A stretch of 64,000 bases of DNA from Druceiella hillmani (GCA_039881145.1 JAYKKI010000090.1:8234501-8298500), one strand, 5' to 3'. Positions 24,100-37,980 are shown, counted from the stretch's first letter. A program made the numbers and translations. Notes: generated from the letters alone by a model not told the origin.

Positions 24100-24232
24100 A
24101 GAAAATTTCAAGCTTCCATGTCAAGCGGCTTTTGAAAAAAAAACTATTATGACAGACGGACAGACAAACTAGTGAGTAATCTGATAAGAGATCTATTTTT
24201 CGTTTTGAGGTACGGAACCCTAAAATGGTAAA
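24100..24232 (+). repeat. Interspersed repeat tail ending ACGGAACCCTAAAA
   Basis: GACAGACGGACAGACAAAC at 24151 is followed by TTTTCGTTTTGAGGTACGG and AACCCTAAAA. This is a 3' tail I recognise as widespread in moth and butterfly genomes. A longer relative lies at 58690-59178 and a more decayed one near 56757-56820. It probably marks the end of a non-autonomous element. The exact family name is not known to me. Confidence 0.55.
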
Positions 24233-26639
24233 TAAATAGTTTTATTCAAATAAGTTGAAAAAAAATCGCATATACTTGTGTACGAGAGTTAGAAGATATA
24301 CAAGTATAACTTTATTTAGCACGAAAATAATTAACAGAAATAAAACAATAAAACGACTGAACTGTGACTTTAAGTACGGTTGGCTAAATCAAATTTCAGT
24401 CAAACACATAAATTTTAAAAATTAAAATGTTTACAATGAATCGTTCAATTTAATAAAACCATCAAATTAACGTTTAATTAATAATGAAAATAAACGAATT
24501 GGCTAAAAATTTATTGTAATTTATTAATTTTAAGTATTCAAAAAATGATAAAGCAATCATTTATAATGCAAATAAATACATACCGAAACCTAGCCTCGTT
24601 AGAGATATACATTGAAAATATGTCTAAAAATTTTGAAAGCACTATTTCTGTCACAAATGTTAATAATAATAATTTACATGGACATCTATTAAATTAATTA
24701 CTAAAAATATTATTTAAAAGTACAGATTAAAATTGTATTTGTTTGAATATAAAAACTTGTGTTCTATGTGTACAAATACCTCTATAACTATCATGAATAT
24801 AGTATCAGTCACTACACGCATATAAATATATGTTTAGGAGCAACTTCATCCTGCCGATTTTTGTTGCATTATGTGCGCGTATCGTGATCAGTCTCATCGT
24901 GCGTGCTTATGCGTGCATCGGATGATTGAACTCCCGTAATTGTTGCCTAATGCTTCTCAAGAAGTATATTTCCAAAATGGTTTGCAATATTAGTTAGTGT
25001 AGAACCGGTTTGTGGAATTGTAATCACGAATACAATTTTTTTATTATTTTTACTAACATTTAACGACTTTAAAGATATTTCGCATATATTTAAAAAGAAT
25101 TACCGCTTTTTAATGTAATCTAAGCAGACAATTTTGCTGCTATTTATATATATTGTAAGTTTCTACTACAGTTGGTTTTTATTCTGCAGTAGGTTCTATA
25201 GTTTAAATAGACCATAATATTTGAAATTTACATCAATCTGTACATGATTAGAATATCGTTTATGTCACAAAATTCATCTTATTCGTCTGTTTTTCAAAGA
25301 ATAAAAGTTTGTTAAAAGGTTAAAAATTTACTCAAGTAAGGACAAAATAGCAATTTGTTACTTTCATAGTTTATTTTAAAATGAAAACCTCGAATCCTTA
25401 ATTAGATTTTTTTTCCCAAAACATTAAAAGAAAATGCAAATTGCAGAAAACTTGTTTTTCTCGTGTGTTTCCTAGTAAATTTAATTTAATCATTTAATAT
25501 AAACGTACGAAACTTTGTTTTAACTCGTTTACTTTTTTAACAAAAATGATGTTTTTGAAAGTTAAAAAGGAATTTGTAACTCGCCGTACTTTTATTTTTA
25601 GAAAGAAATTTCACCAACTTCGAACGTGTATTTCGAACAAGTGCTTCAAATTTTCTTTGCTTTCTTGACAACAACAAACTTCACTGTGGAAAAGAAAGAT
25701 AGCGACAAATCACTTCCAGCTACTCTGACTTATTTATTGCCAGCGTTTTGTTTTTCGACTGAAACCTAAACCAGCCGACTTGCGGCGAGCGTTGTGAAAT
25801 ATTACGTCTGGAAAATGCAAATGACATTTTTCTCGTTTCTTATTTTACCATTATTCAAATAAGTTCGCAAACAGGTGCAATTTATTGATTGTATCATTCA
25901 TATTTCGTAATAATAAGGTGATGATAACATTGTTGTGGCAATTTTGTTAAATATATAAATAACTAAAAGTCACGGAATTTTGCATAGTAATGAATATGTA
26001 TTAAATATTTTAATTTAAATTTATATGGGAACTGAAGTTACTTCGGCACACTTTACCCGCATAAAAGGGAACGCTGTAACTGAACGCTGTGAACGCTGTA
26101 ATAGTTGTAAGAAAACCATCTGATGGACTGTCGTATCTGTAGTACGTAATGATCAACACGCAGGAGGCTTTTGATGAAACTAAACCTGAAGACTTTTAAA
26201 AAAAAACTTTTCAAAGAATTGAACCGCTTAAGAAATAGATTTTTATCTATAACACAAAATCTTTGTCATCATTTCTGCTTTATCTGTTAAGTTTTAACTA
26301 CGAGCGTATTTATCACAGGGAAATGGATGTATTTTGATTGAAATATGCATCAAAGTTAGGATACCTGTCTGATGGCAGACTGGACCAATTTTTTAGAGAT
26401 AGTATATAATATACATTTTAACTTAAAACAAAATTATATTTGACTAAGGATTAACGGTTGTACTTTTATGTTTCAAAAAAATGTAATATATATTAACAAG
26501 TATCAGCGCGAAACCGTTCGCAGTTCGCAAACAACATAATTGTCAAGGCTTCTTTAATCATTGCTGTATCGAAACCTTAAGAAGCCTTTCTTGATAAGAT
26601 TTTATTGGTTTACGTGGAAGCGTAAATTTAAAGGAAGGA

Positions 26640-26673
26640 CAAACACATAAACCCTTCCTGGTTTATGTGTTTG
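26640..26673. repeat. 14-bp perfect hairpin
   Basis: CAAACACATAAACC (26640-26653) and its exact complement (26660-26673) flank a 6-nt loop. Confidence 0.8.
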
Positions 26674-27818
26674 GATTAGTAATATATTTAGACATATTTG
26701 GTACAGTAATATATTTCCCGGTAGCTTGAAACATATTGTCACAAACACTCATTTCACTTGAGTTTCGATATTCATTCAATAGCAATTTGCGATCACACCT
26801 TAAATCTTCTTAAAAGTAATTTAATGTGGAAAATTTGACTCAGATTCCTTGAGGTTTCCTTGATTGAGGCAAATATTTGATAACCTTAGAGTTCATTTTC
26901 TCAGCTATAATCCAGGTGTTCATTATTCTCTTTTTTGGCAAATTTATCTTCGGCGATATGAAGTAAAAGAAAACATTTCACCGCTTTTATGGTTTTGACC
27001 ATATCCATCATATACTTTACTTTGAAATCCTTTGGTTCTGATTAACCTTATGATCGTTCAGATGATTGCTTTGGCGACAAATTAAAAAGACTTCTCCTGA
27101 CTGTCTTCTTGGGTTCTTGTCAGAGAAAATTTGATAGGAATCCATCGTTTATCTGTATGATCCCTTGGCCTATGATTAGCTGTATGATCTTTATTTGAGT
27201 ATTGAAGAAAACAAATTTTAATAATTGATATCATATGGCAAACTAGTAAAAAACTATTAACTAGGAAATAATTTAAAGAACTCATTAAATTATTTTTAAA
27301 TTAGTTCATTTTAAACTTATATTAGAGATAAGTATACTTCATCTGTATTGGTGATATCAAATGGTAAAACCAACAAGTAATAATAAAAACTCTTTCGAAC
27401 AATTGTATTTTCGTAAATAGTTCTTGAACGTACTCAGGTTAAAGGTAAGAGAAGAAGATTTACTTTTAGACAACATTCAATCGACGTCATTTCTCCTTTT
27501 TTACGCATAACTTCGCTGATAAATATTCTGTTCAGCTCTTATTAACTATATAAATATATAGATATATTTATATGTTTGATCTCAAGTGAATAAAAATAGG
27601 CAAAACTGCATAAAAAACAGTTTGTTCCTTTTTATGTGAGCTAATTAGCACTTTAAACAATTTGGTAAATATTTTTATTCATTTTCCAATTTATTTTCAA
27701 ACACACAAACTCGGTACATATAAAATTTATTACAGAAATATTTAGGCGTTAGATGGTTATATGAAATATAACTTACTCAACTTTAGCACAGTTCTTCTTA
27801 TATAATCTTTAATAATTT

Positions 27819-27850
27819 TTAGGTCAAATGTTGTTAGGTCAAATGTTGTA
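27819..27850. repeat. Tandem repeat, 15-bp unit, two copies
   Basis: TTAGGTCAAATGTTG is repeated directly about twice with no gap. Confidence 0.75.
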
Positions 27851-27975
27851 AATTTCATTTTATTACCATGATCGAAATGCGTAAATTTAATTGCATTGTC
27901 GCTGTAATTATTTATGAAAAAATCAAACAAATATATAAATAAATAGGTAGCGCTAAGTTATTCAGCGTTTTATAA

Positions 27976-28060
27976 TTTAATAATAAACACGGATACTGGT
28001 GTATATCACCTTTAATAATAAACACGGATACTGGTGTATAACACGGATACTGGTGTATAT
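27976..28060. repeat. Short tandem repeat, AACACGGATACTGGTGTATA unit, three copies
   Basis: The 20-bp unit occurs three times. The first two copies include a longer shared upstream segment (TTTAATAATA), so two rounds of duplication are likely. Confidence 0.85.
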
Positions 28061-28285
28061 TACTATTGTATATCGCCTACATCAAAAAACATAATATAGC
28101 ACTTATTTATATCTGAAAAATATGAAGAAGAAATGTTGGTGCTGTACAGACTAGGTACCTGGCAACGTAACATGAATCATACAAATTCAAAGAATAAAAT
28201 AGGTTTGTAATTTTTTTCAAATAAATAAAGACAGAAATCCAAAAAGACTATTTATGGGCAAGAATAGATTTGAAATGGAGAATAA

Positions 28286-28347
28286 TTTGAGATAGATTTG
28301 AATGCGAATGGAATAGATTTGAGATAGATCTGAATGCGAATGGAGTG
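28286..28347. repeat. Tandem repeat, 32-bp unit, two copies
   Basis: TTTGAGATAGAT(T/C)TGAATGCG followed by AATGGA is repeated with a period of 32 bp and one or two differences. Confidence 0.8.
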
Positions 28348-29789
28348 GGAAATTATGGAAGACTTTTCTCTAATCTAATATTTTTACTTTCTAGAATATT
28401 TACCACAATTTTATATTTATGGAAGATATACTAAGTATAGGCAATATTCACATGGTAAAAAATGCCGTATACCCTCAAATGTTTATGAACACCTTTTTAT
28501 ATAAGTGTGTACGAAACCTCGTTATGCAATTTCTCATCAAACTTAATAGGTTTATTTAACCTTCACTGTACATTTGGGCCATTGTTTTTATCGTACCTCC
28601 ATTTTTACGTTACTTCCATCCCCATAACATTGTAATGGAACTACACGGTAAATGCTCCTTCTGCATAAAATAGGGGTTCTAAATGAAACATAGATGCATT
28701 ATTCAATGCTGTTATTTGAACATAAAAAAAATTTAAACGAAAGGTATAAAATAATTATAAAATATTATTACAAAAATCATATTACATACTTTTTGAATAT
28801 TTCTTAATATCGTTATTAATTTCCATAACACTTTATGTATTATTTTCATAATACATTATAATTTTAGTATGTGAATATGAAATGTAAAAATAATAAGTCT
28901 AGAAGCTTCAGAAATTTTCTCGTTATTTCCATTTGAGTATTTGATAGAAAGAGTTAAAAATTAATGGAACTCTTAGCGCTAAAGTGTGTATAAGCTGGGT
29001 ATGTGCAATAGAAACGTTGTCATTATCATGGTTGCAATGTTCGTTGTTGCTCTTACTGTTGTATTGTTTAACTATTCGAGTTCAGAGTCGCTGTTTACTT
29101 TCAGTCGTATATTTTTTTTAAATATTGTGTCTTGTAATGTTGTTTTATAATATATTTTTCAATATATTATTTTTAATTATTTTAAAACATAGTCATTGTT
29201 TGGAAAACTTACACGAAAATGTATTAAAAAAAAATGTTTTTTCCTAGAATATCTCACAAGGTGAAAGAGATATTTTGACACTGAAATAAAACGTAGAACA
29301 AAATAATAATAACATTATCTTAGCGTATTGTTGGAACATATAGCATGGAACCAATATGGCACGTTAGGAGCAAAGGAACGTTTATAAGTTGGTTATTATG
29401 TTTAAGAATAAAGATGAAGGTTTACCCTCATGTAACAAACGCAATTCCAAACTCGGTGCTTGGTGATTTAAGCTCTGTCATATGCCCTTATAAAATTTTA
29501 TTAATTTATTTATGTACTTATTTCTCAAAAAATCATGCCATTTTTACAGATTGTTTTCAAAGTTTAATTGTAGTACAATATCTAATAGATCAGAAAAAAT
29601 ACGCTGACCTGAATTAACATCTAAAGGAATAACGCTCGACCGTGAACCATCAAGCAACCCCTTAATCGTATTTTTGAAGCGGTCAATAAAGTAGAAAAAA
29701 ATGTTCATAGCAACGCGCGTTTCGCTGTACCGAGTTGATCACTAATCTACATTAATATTACAAAAAGATAATATGTTTTTATTGTCTCT

Positions 29790-29900
29790 TTCTTTGTAGG
29801 TACTAATCTCTGGAACTAGTGAACCGATTCTAAAACTCCTTAACTTAAAGAAAGCTACTTTATGAGTGAGCCCTGACTAACACAGGTTAGATTTATTTGG
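29790..29900 (+). repeat. Decayed RTE-like interspersed repeat segment
   Basis: The string ATCTCTGGAACTAGTGAACC, then GAAAGCTACTTTATGAGTG and TAACACAGGTTAGATTTATT, follows the order of a very common lepidopteran repeat (ATCTCCGGAACTA..GAACCGA..., then AAAGCTACATTATCC..., then AACATAGGCTATATTTTA). It lies just upstream of a LINE 3' relic and may be a separate old insertion. The identification is from recalled consensus and cannot be checked here. Confidence 0.5.
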
Positions 29901-29989
29901 TTAAAAATACGTTTTCAGTTTGAAAACATGAACGACATTAGCAAATCAAGTAGACTATTTTATCGGCATGTGTTTGGCAAATGGTTGAA

Positions 29990-31060
29990 ATGTGTAAAAA
30001 GATGTATAAGGAAATTATCTGTCATTAGTATACCTAAAAGAAATCAGCAAGACCATATATGTAGCTTTAATATTTAAGCCAAGACAAGATTCCTGATTTT
30101 AAAAGTAAATTGATAATTATGAGGCGAACTATTATTGTATTTTTTTATATTTAATTACATGAATAATTATAAATATGAATCATTCCATCATCTGGAAAAT
30201 GTAATGTGGATAGAATTGTCCCTTCATAGTATACTCTTTGGTTTAGTAGTGCGCTCAGGGCGTAGATATGAGACAGGTGAGAAGTGGTTTATCTCGAGTG
30301 GGATCTTCCAAATATCAAAATATTTTATTATCAAAAAACAAGAAGACATTGAATATTGTACATAGAAAAGCTTTGTTATAAAATTATTTTCTTCCTAGCC
30401 GAATTTGTCACCTACATCTGTACCTATGTAGCTGCACCGAGACTGACTGACTGACAAAAAGAGAACTAAATTCACTTAGAACTAAATTCATAGAAATAAA
30501 TATAATGGCTGTAAAAAATCAATGTATTTATGATACATTGCTGTAAGTCCATAAAAATATTGATCTATTTAAGAAAAAAAGCGACAACCACATTATAAAA
30601 CCTAGATTTACATAGATTACTAGACATTATAAACTAGTGCTCTATAAATTTAGTGTGTACGTATCCACAACAAAAATTTAAAAGGAAATGTGTACTATCT
30701 ACAACAAAATCCCCGGTGATTTTGAAGAATTATATCAGTAAATAAGGGCAAAAGTATATTCAAGTGGAAACTTTACAAATAAGTCTATTCAAAAGATTAG
30801 ATAATTTAGAAGATAAAAAAGTTTGCCTCGGAATATTCTATCAAGCAGAAATTCGCTCATCCATAAATGTTTTATGTAACTTTGTCTATAAAATTTGTTA
30901 AATATATATTGTTATTATTTATATAATAAAAATTATTGCTTCCGATTCCCTTACCAAAATCTTCTAAAACAGAGTGGTAAATTGATCGACGATTCAAAAG
31001 AGCGTGTAAATAAATTAGGCGATTACTTGCATTAGGAAGTAAGCTATTTAATCCTACTGC
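29990..31060 (+). pseudogene. LINE 3' relic, copy 1 (related to 53065-54050)
   Basis: The segment aligns by eye along its length with 53065-54050. Shared landmarks are GTCATTAGTA, TCATTCCATCATCTGGAAAA against ACATTCCATTATCTGAAAAA, the CCTACATCTGTACCTAT block, GACTGACTGACAAA, TTCATAGAAATAAA, ATCTACAACAAAATCCCC and TTCAAAAGAGCGTGTAAAT. Copy 2 still encodes a LINE reverse-transcriptase C-terminus, so this copy derives from the same element. Its reading frame is destroyed by indels and stops. Divergence between the copies is high, indicating old insertions. Confidence 0.7.
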
Positions 31061-31294
31061 AAAATGAATTGTTTCTAAAGGTGAAAACGAAAATTCTTGT
31101 AGTTTAATAATTATATATACCTAATAGAAGAGCGAAAAGATATCTAATAGAAGCGCTGAAGGCTGTGGCGGAAAGAGATTAAATGCTGAAAAGCCAGGTT
31201 TCTTGATAAGTATAAACCGTATAAAAATCATATAAGCATAACCTGTCCTATAAGAAAATTGAAATCAGAAAATTTTACGCATGGACCAATTTAT

Positions 31295-31302
31295 GTATAT
31301 AT

Positions 31303-31360
<58 letters not shown>
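31295..31360. repeat. Compound (AC)n(AT)n microsatellite
   Basis: About ten AC units are followed by a long AT run. Confidence 0.95.
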
Positions 31361-31363
<3 letters not shown>

Positions 31364-32772
31364 ACATTCGTACAAGTTAATGTAATTTAGAAGACGGGTT
31401 CTAGGTGAGACTAACCGGACGCTGTGAAGTTCCTAAGGGTTTAAACTAACATATTCGCATTTACGAATTTCAAAATTTTTTGCATTGTAAATATTATTGA
31501 TGATAAGAAAGCAGTCGGAAAAAATACTGTGACTGTGGTCAATTATAATATGAAATCAGTTTATTTAGAAAGATAAGATTAACATGAAATTTAAAATTTG
31601 TCAATAGTTCAATAGAAATATTCTATACCATTAAACTTCCATCATCCATAAATGTCTACTGAATCCTCGTAGCGCAAGCTATACTCATGTTCGACAGGTT
31701 TTTTTATTAAAATTCACTATAACCACAAATTTAGTATGATTTATGACGTTTCTGGCCAATTTACTAGTGTAAGCTCTTTCAATGGTAAATTATTTTCTGA
31801 ACTATGACAACTAAATGTAGCCCATAATTCCAATATTCCCATATCTGAATGTATGCTTGCTATATTCTTCTTAACAGATACTGACGTGGAGGAAATTCTG
31901 TAAAAAGTTTACTTTTTATCCAAAAACATGTCAAGTAGAATTCGCACTGCGAGGGCTCTCTACACATTTAGGTACGTAAAATGTTAAGGGTACGTAGTAT
32001 TTCCGTTAAACTATTTAACAATATCATGTTATTTTTTTTCTTGCATTAAAATCTTAGTATACCTTTCTCAAGCGTAAAAATATCACAAATATCTAAAGAT
32101 TCATAAAATGCGTAATCATCGCTACTGTTATATTAGAGAATGACAATAGAAACTCGTAACTCAAAATTATTACTAATGACTACTATTATTTAATTGCTAA
32201 GCTTAAATAAAATCAATATCTTTTTTTTTATAATAAACTATAAAAATTATAAAGGTAGTTTTATGATTTTCCCATGGACGGTGGCATTTATTTGCATAAA
32301 TAATTCTAATTGAATAATCATTTAATATACACATTATGGTATTAGCACTATCTTAACTGTCTCTTAAGCACTAAGGGTGCTCTTAAGGTCTCTGGATGCA
32401 TATTAAAGAAAAAACTGCTTGGAGATCTAGAATTTTTAATTCGCGTTAAGAGTGGACTGAATTGCTAGCATTCTATAATTTATTTGCTATAGTCATTTAT
32501 ATTGATTGTTGCTGTAAACATTTGAATTTTTTCCGTTACGCGCTTGCATTTAAAATGACCGTGGCAAGTTGTTTCATAATAATTTTTCAATTTACGATAT
32601 TAAATTCTAAAATTATAGGGGTGGAAATAATTTTCCATTTCAGCGAATTTCCTTTCAGACATAATGCTATTGGAGCCCCGTAATATTGGAAATATTTGAA
32701 AATTTTGTTATTTTTCCACCAATAATTCATATAATAACTCTCGAGAGAGTGGTTTGTCTGAAAGTTAAAGCA

Positions 32773-32794
32773 GATATATATAAATGTATATGTA

Positions 32795-32882
<88 letters not shown>
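32773..32882. repeat. (TA)n microsatellite
   Basis: A TA-rich tract of about 110 bp with a few interruptions (TG, AA). Confidence 0.95.
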
Positions 32883-32884
<2 letters not shown>

Positions 32885-33161
32885 CATAAATATTTAAGCA
32901 TGGAAGAGAATTCGCCCATAATAGAGATTTTCGTTAGTATTTGATACGCGGAAAATCGAAAAAAGGTAAGTATCTAAATTTGCATGTCCAAAAAATTTAA
33001 AGCTTTTGTATTCTTTCTCTTTTTCTGTATAATATTTATATTGAATAGACTTTCAATTAAAACACTATTTATTTATTATAAGCATAGTGCATATGACAGA
33101 CTTATTGCTACATGAGCTATCTCTCCAGTCCAGTCGACAATAACAATTGGTGTTGAAATTT

Positions 33162-33190
33162 AGTCCGCCTGTAAGAGTCCGCCTGTAAGA
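33162..33190. repeat. 14-bp direct tandem duplication
   Basis: AGTCCGCCTGTAAG appears twice back to back. Confidence 0.85.
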
Positions 33191-34726
33191 GGCAGGACTT
33201 TTTCACTCGATCTTTCAAAATGCTTAAGGACGTAATTTTCCTAATCTCAGGATCTCGGTGAATCCAAATTTTTCTGCTTGGACATTGGAGGGTTTTTCGT
33301 AAGTGGTAGAAGTATATCTAGAAATAAGTAGGGTGAGTGAAGTTTCAGATCATAGCCCAAGGCCGTGAGCAGACAGATCTTTAAATTAATCACCGCCGAC
33401 CCCAACTCTATTTGACGAACGGTTTTCAAGATGTTGACACACAAACGATGCGCCGATAATGAAATAACGCGCATAAATGATGTTCCAATGCCGGTAAGAT
33501 TTCAGAGGTAATACGAAATTCAACACGCCCCGTAGTTCGGGGCTGTAAAATGATTATCAGTCAATTTAATAGTACATCTGGGCATTTTATATATTTCTTG
33601 TAATTTTGAATATTATTTTTAAAATATCGTGTTTAATTAGCTCAGTTTGCAACTAATGTGAGTCTTTGAGTGGCACATGCTTGGTCTACATACACGACTT
33701 AAATAGAATATCTATAGAGAAAACTGTATATACTTCTTTAGTAAATAATTGAGACTATTCCTCTAAACCCAAAGAGTACGTCATTGAGGAAATGTTGAAG
33801 AGGTTTTCTTCTATTCCCTTTTAATTCTTACATAATGGTATAATGACATCTTGCCAACGTTTTCTTAATATATAACATTAATGTCTCTTATTACATTAAT
33901 GTCATATTATTTTAGTAACTAAATGAAACACATTGCATATAACAGGAAAAACCTAACGCTAATATATTCACAACAGCATAGTTTATTCCATATTAAAGTA
34001 TAGATGAGCCCTTTCTCTCTCGTGAAGAAAAACTATGAAATTCCATAAAATCACAATTCAAAGCTGAAGAAAAAAATACTTTCAGAATAGCATTTAATTA
34101 TCCTTCCACTTTGTTCTACAGAACACTGAAAATGTTTAGTTTGCTATTATTTGCATATATAGAATTCATCTCTCAAACAAAGGCATTATATTTCCATGAT
34201 TGCTACGTTAATTCAAAGGTGATTAAAAAAAAATCGTTTCCATTAATCGATATTGATTACTGATACTACTAAGAGATATATCAATGATTTAATTTTGCTC
34301 CTTATAACCAGATATCGTTTGAGGCGTATAAATTTTCTATAGGTATTTTTTAGATTCTACTACCTTGATAATTAATATGTTATAAAGTAATACATAAAAA
34401 ATTACAAATGAATACAGATTACATAAACTATAATAGATGTTGCGCGTATTAATATAAAATTCTTTATTATGGTGAATCGTGTGTAAATAGCAGAACGCCA
34501 TAAGAAAAACAAAATTCTCAATATTTTAAATGGGACAGAGTTTATCAACGTAATGGTGACAACATAATTAAATTATTAAATTAAATTATGAAATAAAAAT
34601 ATTTTAAATAATAATTAATTTTTCATTGAAATTAATATTTTAGAATTAAATTAAGTTTTAATGAAATAATAAATCTCAATTCTTTATTGTTATACAACAA
34701 AATAAATTCGCTATCTGTATAGAAAA

Positions 34727-35008
34727 TTGACATTCACTGACCTTAACGGAACAAAATGGTTCTCGAAGTCCTTTGCTGCTCCACAAGATGGTCACCTGAA
34801 GATGATGATGCAAAATCTCGACTCAAAGCTGGTCGTCGTTGATCCGCAGGATAGTTCACGATGTGATTTAAATTGGAGAAAATATTTTAAATGTGTCTTC
34901 CGAATAAAACAATCAGGACCAGTTACATTATTTATTTTTATAATACACAATTCATTAATCTTCTTATACCCATATTTTAAAATAAGGTATAAAACTTTCT
35001 CGAACTAA
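34727..35008 (+). pseudogene. Exon-like fragment, possible fatty acyl-CoA reductase C-terminus (weak)
   Basis: This frame of 93 codons has more balanced codon composition than its surroundings over its first 65 residues. It contains the segment CDLNWRKYFKC preceded by DPQDSS. That spacing is reminiscent of the sterile domain at the C-terminus of insect fatty acyl-CoA reductases (DxxLF, then a DLxWxxYF block and an RxI/GIR motif), but expected residues in between are missing. After about residue 65 the translation becomes AT-driven. It could be a lone exon fragment, a retro-pseudogene piece or chance. I saw no companion exons. Confidence 0.2.
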
Positions 35009-35039
35009 TGTTACATAGCACAATCCGATTTAAAATTGC

Positions 35040-35267
35040 AGTTTTACCAAGGCCTTGCGGCTAAGATGTGAAGATTGTTCACACACTCTAAGAGTTCAAC
35101 AACGTGATCACAGAACTTACTGCTAGGATATGTAATTAAAAATCCTCGCACTTCAATAGTTTAAAGTAACTGATCACAGCACTTTATTGCTGGGACATAC
35201 AATTAAAGATCCTCGCACTTTATTAGTTTAAAAGTAACTTTGCGGCTAGGATATATAATTATTATCC
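35040..35267. repeat. Diverged tandem repeat, about 66-bp period, 2.5 copies
   Basis: TGATCACAG followed by ATCCTCGCACTT and TAGTTTAAA occurs from 35105 and again from 35171. A partial third unit (GCGGCTAGGATATATAATTA) runs to about 35267, and a partial unit precedes at about 35054. The units differ at many positions, so the array is old. Confidence 0.75.
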
Positions 35268-37618
35268 ATGCCCGTTGAGAACTCGAAAGCAACAGAAAAA
35301 TGATTAACGATGTATACTTGTATAAGGTTTCGAAAAGACTGAATAGAAAATTTTGCTACAAGAGCGCGTAAAAACAAAGGAAAATTTTATTATTTAAAAA
35401 AGGAATGCAACAAAAATTCCTTCAAGAATATTCTTTATCTTACAAAAATTATTCCATATTTCAAAAAAATTCAATACAATGTTGCTAGCACTTAAACATT
35501 AAATAGCCATACAGAGGAAACCAATAACATTGGAACTATTAATTATTTGACAAAAAGTCAAGTCACAAATGTCATTCTTCACACAGGTGGCGATGAAATT
35601 AAATTTAACAGATTTTATTGATGTCTAAAATAAATTATTCTCATGCAATAATTATAAAAAAAATTTAAATAAAATATCATTTTGAATTTTTAAAATTTTC
35701 CATTCTTCCCATGCATAAAACATTAAGTAGAAAATTTCTTCACGACATTAATTAATGTCTAATGTCGCCAACCACAGGATTAAATTCAATTTATTCATAA
35801 CTTTTATCTATTTTTCATATATTTAGTTGAAATGTGATTGATTTATATATTTGAAGGGTAGTAATATTATGCATAGTAATATGAGTCAAAGTTCACACGT
35901 TATGGAGTTTTTGTTTTCTATGCAAAAACAAGACATACGGAAATAATGGCTTGGCATTATTATAAAATCCTGAAAATATATGCCGCATCAGTTAATTCTT
36001 TCGACTGATTTATTATATACTTATAAAATAAGTGAAATAACCATACATAAAAAAATGTATGGCAATCGATAAAAATCTGAGTTAGGATTTTAGTTTCTTG
36101 CTCATAAACTAGGAGAAGTGTTGTCAAAACAAAGGTGCTTAAATTCCCCTTTACCCCATTGTAAATATACATGTGTTTAAATGTATCTAAAGGTATTGAA
36201 AGAAGTAAAGTTGTCTATATTTGATAATTCCTGATGATCCGTGCAGATTGGATTGCATGAATTCCTTCAGCCAACAATAGATATGTTTATAATTTATTTT
36301 ATAATAAATTAGGTATAAAAAAATCTCAAACTAAATTGACACAGTATTAATTATATTAATGATGAATTACCCCTTACGGTGCGACAATACTGGTCACCAT
36401 AATAATATTTTTAGGATGAGGTCATCCTTATACAATTGAAATCTAGCCTTTACACAATTGAAATCTGGTACCAAGCAGTTTTTATCTCATCATATTCACA
36501 TGATAGGTGTAAAAAACAAGGAACACAATTTATTTTCACTGAAAACAACTGCAACAAGCTATAAATGTACTGGGTGTTTGCATTAGTCACAACCTTCTCT
36601 CACGTGAACGAAGGTGGCTTATTATTTTTTTTAATAGTATTCTGAACAGAAAAACTTATACATGTTTTAGCTTAGCACCGTAAAATATGTAACATTAATC
36701 AAGAAGAAGTGTTTCGTGGGTCTCATTGAGTCGGTGACAAATCTTTCCACCTTTACCAAAAACCAACACCGGTAAAATTGTGATCAATAGCGTTTTATTA
36801 AATATTAGAAAATACATATTCTAAGATTCTAGATGTACTCTGGAATAATCCCCACTAACTTATCTAGAGAACTAGATAATAAATAGTATTCAAATCTTAA
36901 TGCATCAATTACTTCTTTTAAGTTATCTTCGGGATTGCATATTTCTTTCATTCTTATCATATTTATTGTTGTTTTAAAGTTGTACATTTTTAAACTGTGT
37001 CATATTTATATTATATATAAATTAGTATGCTCCGTTATATATTTTTGTTCATAGTTTGAATCTAAATCCATTTTTGTCAAACAAATTTACTTACTTAATC
37101 AATAAAAAGTGTAATCTGGATTTCACTGAAAATCGTCTAAAGAAATTATATTATTTTCAAAGTTTATCTGTCGGTTATAATTTCGACTTTAGGAAATTTT
37201 ATCATATCTCCAAGTGAAGGTCCCTCCTCCTGAACTGGATGGAGAGACGTGGCTGACACAATCTACATATTTTGTTTATAACGTGTCAAACAATAACAAT
37301 AGTCCACCATACCTTATCTTCAGATTTACAACCTTATATGCTCTCGAATTATATTCTGAACACTTGCTTCTAGTTTTCCAAACATTTTATGAGCATTTAT
37401 TGACTGTATATGCTGCTTAATTTTTTTCTCTCCTAAATTAATTTTCTTTCATCTCTTCCTTTAAATACGTATACAGGGGTGAATATATATATACGGGCTA
37501 TTATTAGGACTGAATAGCAAACTAGTTTCTGTAAATTCTGGGTATAAAATAAGATAATTTTAATAAAGAATTAATTAATTTTTCGGTGTCCAAAAATATC
37601 TATGTATATCTTTGTGTA

Positions 37619-37619
<1 letters not shown>

Positions 37620-37655
<36 letters not shown>

Positions 37656-37656
37656 C
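37620..37656. repeat. (TA)n microsatellite
   Basis: A TA run of about 30 bp just upstream of the ISL2EU-like relic. Confidence 0.9.
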
Positions 37657-37710
37657 GGATATCCTTTATTTCTTTATAAATATAAATTGTTTGTTGCCGA
37701 AATAATCTTC

Positions 37711-37743
37711 GATGATGAATATGTGGATAAATTCTTTAAAACA
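37711..37743 (+). repeat. 33-bp direct repeat, copy 1
   Basis: It begins GATGATGAATATGTGG, ends TTTAAAACA and encodes DDEYVDKFFKT. It is identical to 38358-38390, 647 bp downstream. Confidence 0.9.
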
Positions 37744-37980
37744 AGATCTCTGCTATCTACATCTACAGCCTCGCCATCCCAAGGATCAAACGTTGATTTA
37801 TCTGTGATTTTTCAACCTCTTGAAGACATACTTCTTGACAATACCCAACCAATTATACCACCTGCTAAAGAACTTACAATAATCTATAGAGCTATTTCCA
37901 GCCAATTGCCATTACCATTTAAGAAGTAATTCGTGGAATCAGCTTACTGAAACTGAAGAAGTAAATCATACATTTAGCGA

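Larger units (their letters stand above)
24233..29789. other. AT-rich stretch; small repeats and a possible conserved noncoding block
   Basis: No gene is recognised. A block at about 25600-25860 has balanced composition and contains ATGCAAAT (a POU-type octamer), which could be regulatory, but this is weak. Tandem repeats at 27819-27849, 27976-28060 and 28286-28347 and a hairpin at 26640-26673 are listed separately. GAACGCTGT occurs three times at about 26068-26098. Confidence 0.45.
31061..37610. other. AT-rich stretch with microsatellites and small tandem repeats
   Basis: No intact gene is seen. Listed separately are (TA)n tracts at 31295-31360 and 32773-32882, tandem repeats at 33162-33190 and 35040-35267, and an exon-like frame at 34727-35008. 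A GC-richer block at 33160-33550 includes the short hairpin GCCCCGTAGTTCGGGGC and a 75-codon minus-strand frame with no family resemblance. Its nature is unknown. Confidence 0.45.

Noticed and set aside
24836..24960. Moderately GC-rich stretch considered as an exon
   Set aside because: No open frame with family resemblance and no convincing splice sites.
27950..28090. Possible CRISPR-like array
   Set aside because: Units are directly adjacent tandem duplications with no unique spacers, in a eukaryotic context.
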